DNA of 39,865 nucleotides, taken from NCBI GenBank assembly GCA_018969605.1, contig JAGWXY010000014.1:1-39865 (forward strand). Reading direction: 5' to 3'. Shown here piece after piece: positions 11,978-19,705 of the stretch. Positions within the stretch are counted from its first letter, which is position 1; each line of letters opens with the position of its first letter. This DNA comes from Verrucomicrobiota bacterium. Its GTDB lineage: Bacteria; Verrucomicrobiota; Verrucomicrobiia; Verrucomicrobiales; Akkermansiaceae. The notes below the pieces were generated by a model, which was given only the letters and a program-made list of their open reading frames with translations, made no database searches and was not told the DNA's origin. Both the position numbers and the translations under genes were made by a program.

Positions 11978-12682
11978 ATGAGTCTTCGCACCTTCATTCT
12001 CGGCCTTTCAGCCAGCTTCGGCGTCGCATGGCTCGCCATCGTCGTCATTCCGTTTTTCAAAATGCGCAACCTCGAGCCGATCCAGCTCGATGAAGTCGCC
12101 GACGGCACCACCGGCATCTTTTACCCGAAACGCACCGGCCGCATCGCCGATGGCTCGCGCGTCTATGCCCAAAACGGCTGCTACCTCTGCCACTCGCAAC
12201 TCGTGCGCCCAACCTACGCCGGCAATGACCTCTTCCGCCCGGACTGGGGAGGCCTCAAGTCCGACGGCGACCGCGGCGACACCCGCCGCGAAACCAACGC
12301 CTACGACTTCACCGGCGAGAAATTTGCCCAAATTGGCGTCACCCGCATGGGTCCCGACCTTTCCAACCTCGGCCGCCGCCTCGACGCACTCCACGCCAAA
12401 GGCGAAAGCCCCGAAGCATGGCTCTACAGCTTCCTCTACAACCCGCGCTCGAATCCCGAGCACTGGAAGTCAACCTGCCCGCCACAACCTTTCCTCTTCG
12501 TGAAACGCGAAATCAAAGGCAACCCCTCGCCCGATGCCCTGCCAGTCAATGCCGGCGAAGGCTTCGAAATCGTCCCAGGCCCCGACGCCAAGGCCCTGGT
12601 CTCCTACCTGCTTTCACTCAAGAAAGATCAAAAGGTCCCCGCCGTGCTCAACTTCGCCCCAGCGAAAAAAGCCGGCAGCTGA
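11978..12682 (+). CDS. CcoO-like membrane-anchored monoheme cytochrome c
   Basis: This 234-residue protein follows the CcoN-like gene, as CcoO does in real cbb3 operons, and shares its layout: an N-terminal anchor helix (about 7-27), one heme site in NGCYLCHSQLVRPTY (C68, C71, H72), then MGPDLSNLGRR. Where CcoO carries the distal Met ligand (a ...NMPxYxWL block after NPRS), this protein reads NPRSNPEHWKSTCPPQPFLF, so Cys167 replaces the Met. A His/Cys-ligated heme would have a very low potential, so the protein may be a modified or regulatory carrier. The CcoO relationship is clear from order and motifs; the ligand swap is an alignment by eye. It starts 22 bases after the CcoN-like stop. Confidence 0.85.
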   Translation: MSLRTFILGLSASFGVAWLAIVVIPFFKMRNLEPIQLDEVADGTTGIFYPKRTGRIADGSRVYAQNGCYLCHSQLVRPTYAGNDLFRPDWGGLKSDGDRGDTRRETNAYDFTGEKFAQIGVTRMGPDLSNLGRRLDALHAKGESPEAWLYSFLYNPRSNPEHWKSTCPPQPFLFVKREIKGNPSPDALPVNAGEGFEIVPGPDAKALVSYLLSLKKDQKVPAVLNFAPAKKAGS

Positions 12683-12712
12683 TACTATTCATTCCATTCC
12701 ACCCCTCCCATC

Positions 12713-13492
12713 ATGTCTCTTCCCGAACAAAAGCCAGACCTTGAGGACTCGATCAATGTGAGCGAGGCCCACGGCCGCCTGGTTCGCGAGGCCGCCGCCT
12801 GCGTCCGCGAAAAACGCATTGCCGCCAACGGCTCAGAGCCAATCTCACTCTGGGTCATCGCACTCTGCGGCGTGGTCGTCCTCATCGCCGGGGGCATTCT
12901 CGGCGGTGCCGGCGACTGGTTCAATTACAAGGCTACCTTCCGCGAAGGCTATGTCCGCTCCGCCGCACCCGGCGCCGAAGATACCGGACCTCAACCGAAA
13001 GAAGCCCTCGCCGCCTACATGGCGAAAGGCGCAAAAATTTACTCGGCCAAATGCAACGGCTGCCACGGCGCCGATGCGAAAGGCGATGGTGCCAACTACC
13101 CGTCCCTCGTCGGATCAAAGTGGGTCGTCGGTAGCTCGGAAAAACTTTCGATGATCATCCTCAACGGCCTCCAAGGCCCGACCAGCACCGGCAAAACCTA
13201 CGGCGCCGGCATGCCCGCCCAAGCCGCCGGCCTCACTGCCGAGGACCTCGCCGGAATCATGACCTACATTCGCAACAACTTCGGCAACACCACCGGCGAT
13301 GTGATCACTGCCGAGATGGCCAAAGCCGCCCTCGACATCTCCGCCGCCCGCGCCAAAGCCGGTCAACAAGTCACCGGCGAGGAACTCGTCGCCGATCACG
13401 ACAAGGCCCTCCCCGGCGCACCACTCGACCCGAAAACCATGGTCGATCCCGTCACCCTCGCTCCCGCGACCGCACCCGCCGCCCAGCCCTGA
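12713..13492 (+). CDS. Membrane-anchored monoheme cytochrome c (CcoP position)
   Basis: The 259-residue protein has a soluble N-terminus of about 45 residues and one transmembrane helix (45-66). A class I cytochrome c domain follows, with heme site CNGCHG (114-119) and likely distal ligand Met167 in YGAGMPAQA. Its C-terminal tail is rich in Pro and Ala. It stands where the diheme CcoP would be in a cbb3 operon, but has only one heme domain. It is the best candidate for the direct electron donor to CuA of CtaC, because CtaC here lacks the fused cytochrome domain of caa3 enzymes. That donor role is inference from gene order. Confidence 0.87.
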   Translation: MSLPEQKPDLEDSINVSEAHGRLVREAAACVREKRIAANGSEPISLWVIALCGVVVLIAGGILGGAGDWFNYKATFREGYVRSAAPGAEDTGPQPKEALAAYMAKGAKIYSAKCNGCHGADAKGDGANYPSLVGSKWVVGSSEKLSMIILNGLQGPTSTGKTYGAGMPAQAAGLTAEDLAGIMTYIRNNFGNTTGDVITAEMAKAALDISAARAKAGQQVTGEELVADHDKALPGAPLDPKTMVDPVTLAPATAPAAQP

Positions 13493-13542
13493 GGCCTCGA
13501 ACACACCCTTTATCTCACGACTCGATCCACCACACAGGTACC

Positions 13543-15408
13543 ATGAGCGCTCACTCCAACGACCATCACGACGATCATCATCACAATCCGGGATTCCTCT
13601 CGAAATATGTGTTCTCCACCGACCACAAAATGATCGGCATCCAGTACGGCATCACCGCCCTGCTTTTCCTCGCTTTCGGTTTCTACCTGATGATGGTGAT
13701 GCGCTGGAGCATCGCCTACCCGCACCAACCACTGCCCGAGTGGATGAGCTGGATCTTCACCGACAACTGGAAAGCCCGCTGGCTCCAGGACGGCAAGGTC
13801 ACCGGTGAAACTTACAACATGTTCGGTGCCATGCACGGAACGATCATGGTGTTCCTTGGCATCGTGCCCCTCGGCTTCGGCGCCTTCGGCAACTACGTCA
13901 CCCCTCTTCAAATCGGCGCGCCCGACATGGCATTCCCCCGCCTCAACATGATGAGCTACTGGATCTACCTCGCCGGTGGCCTCGTGATGTGCGCCTCGTT
14001 CTTCATGGAGTCCGGTGCCGCGAAATCCGGATGGACAAACTACTCACCACTCGCCGGATTCGCCGACGGCCAAATCGTCAACCAATGGCTTGCCGGTCAA
14101 ACCCAATGGCTCATCGGCCTGGTCCTGCTCATCACCTCCTCGCTGCTCGGCTCGGTAAACTTCATCACCACCATCATCAACCTCCGCGCCCGCGGCCTCA
14201 CCTGGATGCGCATGCCCTTCTTCGTGTGGGCGATGCTCGTCACCGGTTTCCTTCTCCTGCTCGCCTTCCCGCCGCTCGAAGCCGCCGGCATCATGCAGCT
14301 CATGGACCGCGTGGTCCACTCGTCCTTCTTCATGCCCTCCGGCCTCTTCACCAAGAGCGAAGGCCTCGCCGATCTCTCCGGTGGCGGCTCGCCACTGCTC
14401 TTCCAACACCTCTTCTGGTTCCTAGGCCACCCGGAGGTCTATGTGCTTCTCCTGCCAGCATTCGCCTGCGTCGCGGAAATCATCCCCGTCCACACCCGCA
14501 AGCCGCTATGGGGTTACAAATCGATGGTCTACTCGGTCCTCGTGCTCGGCTTCCTCTCCTTCATCGTGTGGGCGCACCACATGTACATGACCGGCATGGG
14601 CCCGGCAGTTTCGACCTTCTTCCAAACCACCACCGTGCTGATCTCGGTGCCCTCCGTGGTCATCATCACCGCGATGCTCATTTCACTCTGGGGCGGCTCG
14701 ATCCGCTTCACCCCACCCATGATGTGGGCCTGCGCGTTCATCCCGATGTTCGGCATCGGCGGTCTCACTGGCCTTCCGCTCGCCTTCAACCTCGCCGACC
14801 TCCACCTGCACGACACCTACTACGTGATCGGCCATTTCCACTATGTCGTGGCACCGGGCATCCTCTTCGGTTTCTTCGCAGGCATCCTCCACTGGTACCC
14901 GAAAATTACCGGCCGCTTCATGAGCCCGTTCCTGAACCAGCTGCACTTCTGGCCCAGCCTCATCTGCATGAACATCATCTTCTTCCCGATGCTCCTGCAA
15001 GGCATGGCCGGCTTCCACCGCCGCTGGTACAACGGTGGCGATGCCTACCTCTCAAAGGCCGCCGACAGCACCAATGTCTTCGGCAACACGGTCGCCCAAT
15101 ACATCGACATGAACATTCTCATGTCGATGGGCGCATGGACCCTCGCCGTCGCGCAGATCCCCTTCATCATCAACCTATTCACCTCATGGAAATTCGGTCG
15201 CAAGGTCACCAGCGACAACCCATGGAATGCCACCACCCTCGAGTGGGCCACCCCAACCCCTCCAGGCCACGGCAACTTCGAATTCGAACCCGCCGTCTAT
15301 CGCGGACCCTACGAATACAGCCGCCCGGATCACGCCGAGGACTTCATCCCGCAATGGGAAGAACCCAAACGCACCGACTCCTCAGCCCCCACCAAGCCCT
15401 CACATTGA
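13543..15408 (+). CDS. ctaD: CtaD: A-type cytochrome c oxidase subunit I
   Basis: This is the catalytic subunit of an aa3-type heme-copper oxidase, which reduces oxygen to water and pumps protons. All ligands are present: the low-spin heme a His in FGAMHGTIMVF (about 98), CuB His with cross-linked Tyr in LGHPEVYVLLLP, the CuB His-His pair in WAHHMYMTG, and heme a3/a ligands in VIGHFHYVVAPG. The Glu in HPEVY marks an A1-type enzyme, and GAPDMAFPRLNMMSYW fits the D-channel entrance. The N-terminus is unusually His-rich (NDHHDDHHHN), which could bind metal. At 621 residues it has normal family length. The start has a short AGGT upstream, one of very few purine-rich leaders here. Confidence 0.96.
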   Translation: MSAHSNDHHDDHHHNPGFLSKYVFSTDHKMIGIQYGITALLFLAFGFYLMMVMRWSIAYPHQPLPEWMSWIFTDNWKARWLQDGKVTGETYNMFGAMHGTIMVFLGIVPLGFGAFGNYVTPLQIGAPDMAFPRLNMMSYWIYLAGGLVMCASFFMESGAAKSGWTNYSPLAGFADGQIVNQWLAGQTQWLIGLVLLITSSLLGSVNFITTIINLRARGLTWMRMPFFVWAMLVTGFLLLLAFPPLEAAGIMQLMDRVVHSSFFMPSGLFTKSEGLADLSGGGSPLLFQHLFWFLGHPEVYVLLLPAFACVAEIIPVHTRKPLWGYKSMVYSVLVLGFLSFIVWAHHMYMTGMGPAVSTFFQTTTVLISVPSVVIITAMLISLWGGSIRFTPPMMWACAFIPMFGIGGLTGLPLAFNLADLHLHDTYYVIGHFHYVVAPGILFGFFAGILHWYPKITGRFMSPFLNQLHFWPSLICMNIIFFPMLLQGMAGFHRRWYNGGDAYLSKAADSTNVFGNTVAQYIDMNILMSMGAWTLAVAQIPFIINLFTSWKFGRKVTSDNPWNATTLEWATPTPPGHGNFEFEPAVYRGPYEYSRPDHAEDFIPQWEEPKRTDSSAPTKPSH

Positions 15409-15459
15409 TTCCGGTTTTTTCCAATTAAACCGACAACCTCAATCAAGCCAACCCTCTCC

Positions 15460-17073
15460 ATGGAAATTCCATTCGTCGTCCAACCACGCAAGGACACCGG
15501 CCTCTTCAACTCGAAGATCGCCATCTGGCTGTTCCTTGCCTCGGAAGTCATGCTCTTCGGCGGCTTCTTCTCCGCCTATGTCTTCCTCCGCCTCGGCGCC
15601 GATTACCCCTGGCCCGAACGCACACTGCCCGTCCTCCCAGGCCTCATCAACACCTTCATCCTCATCGGCTCATCGGTCACCGTGGTCTTCGCATGGGCCT
15701 CGCTCAAACTCGGCCATTGGGGCCGCTTCAAAATCTTCATGGGCATCACGGTCGCCTGCGCCGCAATCTTCATGGTTTTCAAAGGCATCGAGTACAACGT
15801 GAAGTTCCACCACCAAGGAGTGCGCCTCAAGGACTATACGGTCATCGAAGGTCACCTCGGCTACGAAAAGGAAAACGGCAAGCCGGTCCTCAACCATCAC
15901 GGCAAAAAAATCGAGGAAAACCAAATTCTCATCGAAACCAGCGGACTCACCTACAATACGGTCCGTTTCCACAAACCATGGATCGAGGAAGCCCTCACCC
16001 AGGCCAAACACCGCGGCTCAAAGATTTTCCTCAGCGCCGATGTCAGCGCCGTCACCAAACCCGGCCAGCCGGCTGAAACCATCGCCAAGGCCGGCGACGA
16101 ACTCAGCGTCGCCCTCCTCGAACGCGTCAAAACCGCCCACCTCGCTGCCCGCGCCCACAACGGCAAGCTGCGCACCAGCGCACTCCGCCAGGAATGGAAG
16201 GAAGCAAAAGCCGCAAACCCCGGCAAACGCGATTGGCAAATCTCCTCCGGCGTCAACATCGACACCGCTGCCCTCGCACCCCAACTCCTCACCGAAATCC
16301 CCTCCGTCGCTTTCAAGGTCGATCCACCATCGCGCTTCGACTTCAAGCCCCGTGACATCAAACACGGCGAAACCCAATCGCGCCTGCGCGACGACACCAG
16401 CGTCGAAGGCAAGCTCCTCGATAGCCCGATGGTCTTCCACTATGTCGATGCGATCGACTTCCGCCACCTCGCCATGCGCGCCGTGAAAAAAGGCGTCGAC
16501 CCGATCGTCGCAATCGAAAACTCCTGGCTCATCAAAAACGACCAAGCCGCACGCGAAGCATGGGAATGGAACAAACTCCAAACCGCACGCCTCGAAAAAG
16601 AATTGCTCGAACAATACGGCGTCGATGAAAAAACCGGCAAACCGAAACGCGAACCAACCGCCAAGGAACGCTACCGCATCGGTTGGAAAGAGCTCGTCGC
16701 CAAAGCCGATGGCGTGAACCGCGATCAACAAAAGGTCACGATCAAGGAAGAATTCATGGGCCCCGATTACCAAGGCCGCGAAGGAAAACACACCTTCCCC
16801 CACCTCTCGGTCCCACGAAACGAAATCCGCTTCGCATCAAAATTCACCCCCGCTTGGAACACCTACTACGCGATCTATTTCACCGTCACCGGCCTCCACG
16901 GCCTCCATGTGATCGGTGGCGCGCTCGTGCTGGCCTACTACCTGTTCTTCGGTCGCAAGATGTACGAAACCAACCCGGAATGGCTCGCCAACCGCGTCGA
17001 AGTCGCCGGCCTCTTCTGGCACTTTGTCGACCTGGTCTGGATCTTCGCATTCCCGATCTTCTATTTGATGTAA
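15460..17073 (+). CDS. ctaE: CtaE: cytochrome c oxidase subunit III with a large internal insert
   Basis: Both ends are typical subunit III: IAIWLFLASEVMLFGGFFSA (20-39) and KGIEYNVKFHH near residue 112 at the front; YAIYFTVTGLHGLHVIGGAL (470-489) and VAGLFWHFVDLVWIFAFPIF at the back. Subunit III is usually about 200 residues; this one is 537. The extra length lies between residues about 118 and 465 (bases 15811-16855), exactly where related proteins have a short loop. The insert is hydrophilic, has no clear transmembrane segment, no CXXCH and no recognised domain, and is rich in Lys, Glu and Ala. The reading frame is continuous and flanked by correct family sequence, so it is a true insert, not an assembly error. 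Confidence 0.93.
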   Translation: MEIPFVVQPRKDTGLFNSKIAIWLFLASEVMLFGGFFSAYVFLRLGADYPWPERTLPVLPGLINTFILIGSSVTVVFAWASLKLGHWGRFKIFMGITVACAAIFMVFKGIEYNVKFHHQGVRLKDYTVIEGHLGYEKENGKPVLNHHGKKIEENQILIETSGLTYNTVRFHKPWIEEALTQAKHRGSKIFLSADVSAVTKPGQPAETIAKAGDELSVALLERVKTAHLAARAHNGKLRTSALRQEWKEAKAANPGKRDWQISSGVNIDTAALAPQLLTEIPSVAFKVDPPSRFDFKPRDIKHGETQSRLRDDTSVEGKLLDSPMVFHYVDAIDFRHLAMRAVKKGVDPIVAIENSWLIKNDQAAREAWEWNKLQTARLEKELLEQYGVDEKTGKPKREPTAKERYRIGWKELVAKADGVNRDQQKVTIKEEFMGPDYQGREGKHTFPHLSVPRNEIRFASKFTPAWNTYYAIYFTVTGLHGLHVIGGALVLAYYLFFGRKMYETNPEWLANRVEVAGLFWHFVDLVWIFAFPIFYLM

Positions 17074-17110
17074 TCCAACTTCCCAATTTCACCACCACCC
17101 CCTTCATCCC

Positions 17111-17479
17111 ATGGCCGACACCCCCGAAGCCGTCCGCAAATCCATCCGCACCTACCTCTTCGTCGGCGCCGTCCTCTTCGTCGGCACCGTCCTCACCGTG
17201 CTCGTCGCCACCGTACCTGCACTCGATATCGGCCATCACGGCTTCGATGTATGGGACGCCATCCTCGGCCTCGCCATCGCATCCACCAAGGCCGCTCTCG
17301 TCGCCTTCATCTTCATGCACCTCAACCACGAGAAAAAAGCGGTCTACTGGATCTTCGGCTCCGGCCTCATTTTTGTGATCGCACTCTTCGCCCTCTTCGC
17401 CCTCGCAAAATACGACCCGATCTTCGACAACTTTTTCTACGACCCCACTGGCACTGCCGTGAAACCGATGGCACTCTGA
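17111..17479 (+). CDS. ctaF: CtaF: cytochrome c oxidase subunit IV (prokaryotic COX4 family)
   Basis: The 122-residue protein has three hydrophobic helices, and its second helix ends in the family signature STKAALVAFIFMHLNHEKK. Prokaryotic subunit IV helps assemble and stabilise the CuB site of aa3/caa3 oxidases. It starts 37 bases after ctaE, preceded by CCCTTCATCCC and no Shine-Dalgarno. The order ctaD-ctaE-ctaF is the usual one. Confidence 0.92.
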   Translation: MADTPEAVRKSIRTYLFVGAVLFVGTVLTVLVATVPALDIGHHGFDVWDAILGLAIASTKAALVAFIFMHLNHEKKAVYWIFGSGLIFVIALFALFALAKYDPIFDNFFYDPTGTAVKPMAL

Positions 17480-17497
17480 CATCAATCCACTACCACC

Positions 17498-17698
17498 ATG
17501 TCACTCCGGAACTTCCACATCGTCTTCGTCAGCGTGAGCTCTGCACTCTTCGCGTTCCTCACCCTCTGGTCGTTCCTCTTCGCCCCCGAAAAATCCAGCC
17601 TCACCCACACGATCGGCATCACCGGCATCACAGGCCTCGTCCTTATGCTCGCCTACGGCATCTACTTCCTCCGCAAAACCCGCCAACTGGAAAACTGA
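17498..17698 (+). CDS. Small two-helix membrane protein in the oxidase operon
   Basis: The 66-residue product is almost entirely two transmembrane helices (about 7-29 and 36-59) joined by APEKSSLTHT, with a short basic tail LRKTRQLEN. It has no cofactor motif and no recognised family. It starts 18 bases after ctaF behind TCCACTACCACC and precedes another tiny gene. The most plausible role is a small accessory or assembly subunit of the oxidase, inferred only from its place in the operon. Confidence 0.72.
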   Translation: MSLRNFHIVFVSVSSALFAFLTLWSFLFAPEKSSLTHTIGITGITGLVLMLAYGIYFLRKTRQLEN

Positions 17699-17736
17699 AC
17701 CGCCACATCTTAGCCTCAAACCAAGCCCCATCCGCC

Positions 17737-17940
17737 ATGATCCACCTCTCCATGCTCGCCTGCTCAACCTGCCGCGTCTCGATGATCGAAGGCGGCGGCG
17801 ACGCTGCCGGATGGTCGATCTTTTTCCTGCTCATCGTCATCCTAGCCATGCTCGGCACGATCGCATTTTTCATGTTCCGCATCGCACGCCGCGAAAAAGA
17901 ACACCTCGATCCCGCGCTCAACGATCACTACGAAGGCTGA
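17737..17940 (+). CDS. Tiny CXXC-containing membrane protein before ctaC
   Basis: The 67-residue protein begins MIHLSMLACSTCRVSMIEGG, has one strong transmembrane helix (about 27-47, FSIFF/LLIVILAMLG type) and ends in a charged tail RREKEHLDPALNDHYEG. The CSTC pair next to Met and His residues could hold copper or form a redox disulfide, which would suit a copper-delivery or assembly helper for the CuA site of the next gene. That is inference. The frame is open further upstream, but the ATG at 17737 leaves the usual spacing after the previous gene and gives a coherent membrane protein. Confidence 0.7.
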   Translation: MIHLSMLACSTCRVSMIEGGGDAAGWSIFFLLIVILAMLGTIAFFMFRIARREKEHLDPALNDHYEG

Positions 17941-17994
17941 TCCCGCCCGCGCCAATTTTCAATTTCCCACCACGCAACTTCCCACCTCCCACCC

Positions 17995-18759
17995 ATGAGC
18001 CCCTCGAAACTCCTCGGCATTCCTGAAAACTTCTCCGCCCACGGAGGCCAGGTCGACCACATGATCGATGTGGTCCACTGGTTCATGTTCGCGCTCTTCA
18101 TCGGTTGGACGATTTTCTTCCTCTACTGCATCGTGCGCTTCTGGCACCGCAACAACCCAAAGGCCTCCTACCACGGCGTCAAAAGCCACCTCTCCACGCA
18201 CCTTGAAGTCGGCGTGATCATCATCGAGGCAGTCCTCCTCCTCGGCTTTGCCTTCCCGCTCTGGGCCGAACGCACCGATAGCTGGAAGGAAGTTCAAAAC
18301 CTCAACCCGGTTCGCTCGCGCGTGGTCGGTTGGCAATTCGGCTGGACTTACCACTACCCCGGCAACGACGGCAAATTCGGCCGCGTCGACCCCGCCCTCA
18401 TCTCCGGCACGAACGACCTCGGCATCGACTTCGAAGACCCGAACGCATGGGACGATTTCACCAGCCCGATCCTCAAAATCCCTGTGAACCGACCCGCCGT
18501 CCTCAACATCGGCAGCAAGGATGTCATTCACAACTACTCGATCGTGCCCATGCGCATCCAACAGGACGCCATCCCAGGCCGCGAAATCCCCATGTGGTTC
18601 ACTCCGATCAAAACACTCGAAACCTACGTCGTCTGCGGCCAGCTCTGCGGCGAAGGCCACGGCAACATGATCGGCACCATGGAAGTGGTCGACTCGAAGG
18701 CCTTCGAAACTTGGGCCACCGCCCAGTCCGACGAGGCCCTCAAGGTTCACAAGAAATAA
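17995..18759 (+). CDS. ctaC: CtaC: cytochrome c oxidase subunit II with CuA site
   Basis: Subunit II accepts electrons from cytochrome c at its binuclear CuA centre. Two transmembrane helices are visible (about 27-47 and 72-90), then the aromatic patch VGWQFGWTYHYPG that passes electrons to heme a. The full CuA ligand set follows: His179 (VIHNYSI), then CGQLCGEGHGNM (214-225) with Cys214, Cys218, His222 and Met225. There is no C-terminal cytochrome c domain, so the enzyme is aa3-like and not caa3. Unusually, ctaC comes last in the operon, after two tiny membrane protein genes, instead of before ctaD. The stop is 14 bases from the convergent methyltransferase gene. Confidence 0.95.
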   Translation: MSPSKLLGIPENFSAHGGQVDHMIDVVHWFMFALFIGWTIFFLYCIVRFWHRNNPKASYHGVKSHLSTHLEVGVIIIEAVLLLGFAFPLWAERTDSWKEVQNLNPVRSRVVGWQFGWTYHYPGNDGKFGRVDPALISGTNDLGIDFEDPNAWDDFTSPILKIPVNRPAVLNIGSKDVIHNYSIVPMRIQQDAIPGREIPMWFTPIKTLETYVVCGQLCGEGHGNMIGTMEVVDSKAFETWATAQSDEALKVHKK

Positions 18760-18763
18760 TTCC

Positions 18764-18782
18764 CAAGCCCGATCAGGGCTTG
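18764..18782. terminator. Possible bidirectional hairpin between ctaC and the convergent gene
   Basis: CAAGCCC and GGGCTTG form a perfect 7-bp stem around the loop GATCA, just after the ctaC stop and overlapping the last codons of the opposite gene. No long T-run follows on either strand; on the minus strand there is only a short AATTATTT. It may end the 17-kb respiratory transcript. Confidence 0.4.
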
Positions 18783-19342
18783 CGGGCAATCATCAAAAAC
18801 GGCGCCGGCGCCTTCGTGCCGACCATCGCGTATTTGGCCACTCGCCACGCATCCGCTGCACGCCCGTTCATCCACCGCTCCACACATGCAGCCTCCACGG
18901 CTCCCTGTGGATGACCCGGATAACACACGACCGACAACACGGCACCGGACTTTAAAACCACACCAGCCGCATCAAGCGCGCGCATGGTCTCTGCCGCCTC
19001 GGTTGCCAAGCCATGATCCTCGCCCGGCAAGTACCCAAGGTTGAACACCACCGCCGCCACACTGCCAGCCTCGGCAAATTCGGCCATCCGCGCGTGACTC
19101 GCGAGATGAAATACAACCCGCTCTTCCAGCCCTACCTCACGCAACCTCTCGCGTGTCGAACGCATCGCCGCCTCCTGCACATCGAAGGCCAATACCCGAC
19201 CCGTCGCCCCGACACAGCCCGCCAAAAATTGCGTGTCATGCCCATTGCCCGCCGTCGCATCAATGGCCACATCTCCCTCGCGCAACAACTCACCAATCGT
19301 CTGCTGCGCCAACCGCGTCGGCCTCGGCGGAAAATCCATCAT
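18773..19342 (-). CDS. MnmM/YtqB-like SAM-dependent methyltransferase
   Basis: This protein of about 189 residues has the class I methyltransferase signature AIDATAGNGHDTQFLA, a FDVQEAAM acidic strand, and NLGYLPGEDHG, the hallmark of the 'rRNA methylase' Pfam family that includes B. subtilis YtqB, now assigned as MnmM, which methylates tRNA wobble uridine to make mnm5-type bases. The substrate here is inferred from the family only. The likely start is the ATG at 19342 with GGGTG just upstream; a GTG one codon earlier and an ATG one codon later are alternatives. It converges on ctaC with a shared hairpin between. Confidence 0.82.
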   Translation of the reverse strand: MMDFPPRPTRLAQQTIGELLREGDVAIDATAGNGHDTQFLAGCVGATGRVLAFDVQEAAMRSTRERLREVGLEERVVFHLASHARMAEFAEAGSVAAVVFNLGYLPGEDHGLATEAAETMRALDAAGVVLKSGAVLSVVCYPGHPQGAVEAACVERWMNGRAADAWRVAKYAMVGTKAPAPFLMIARKP

Positions 19343-19414
19343 CACCCAAAGATGCGAAAACCGACGACCCCATTCAACCCGAAATCCGATGTCGGCATCA
19401 CATCGGAGAATTGA

Positions 19415-19499
19415 ACCACTGATTTCACAGATTTACTGATTTTTGAGAGGGCGTCATTCATGACTTTTCTTCATCTGTGCAATCAGTGAAATCAGTGGT
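19415..19499. repeat. Inverted repeat of the ACCACTGATTTCAC type
   Basis: The left arm 19415-19433 (ACCACTGATTTCACAGATT) and right arm 19481-19499 (AATCAGTGAAATCAGTGGT) are reverse complements with one mismatch. The 47-bp centre contains a TGACTTTTCTTCATCTGTGC stretch. This is a well-known type of dispersed intergenic palindrome in several bacterial phyla, probably a REP/MITE-like element. The remainder of 19346-19705 holds no gene I can support; I see only another short palindromic patch near GAATTCCGCGACGCCG and no clear promoter. Confidence 0.75.
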
Positions 19500-19705
19500 C
19501 AAATCTGCTCTGACTGCATTTTAACTTCTGAAATCGCATTCAAACCCGAAACCCGCAAAAGCCCCGGGATTCCGCAGATGATGAATTACAGAATTCCGCG
19601 ACGCCGTCCGCGCATCATCAGCGAGGCAAGGACCGCGTTTCCCCGCATGGCACGAAGCCCCCGCCGCATGTTGAATGATGATGTGGAATCCCACAATCCA
19701 ATGCC

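Noticed and set aside
10569-11981. Second long plus frame over the CcoN-like gene
   Set aside because: An Arg/His/Pro-rich translation typical of an out-of-frame reading of GC-rich coding DNA; the membrane protein frame is real.
10462-13492. A working cbb3 oxidase (CcoNOP)
   Set aside because: The CcoN-like protein lacks all CuB and high-spin heme ligands, and the CcoP position holds a monoheme protein, so a complete cbb3 oxidase is not supported.
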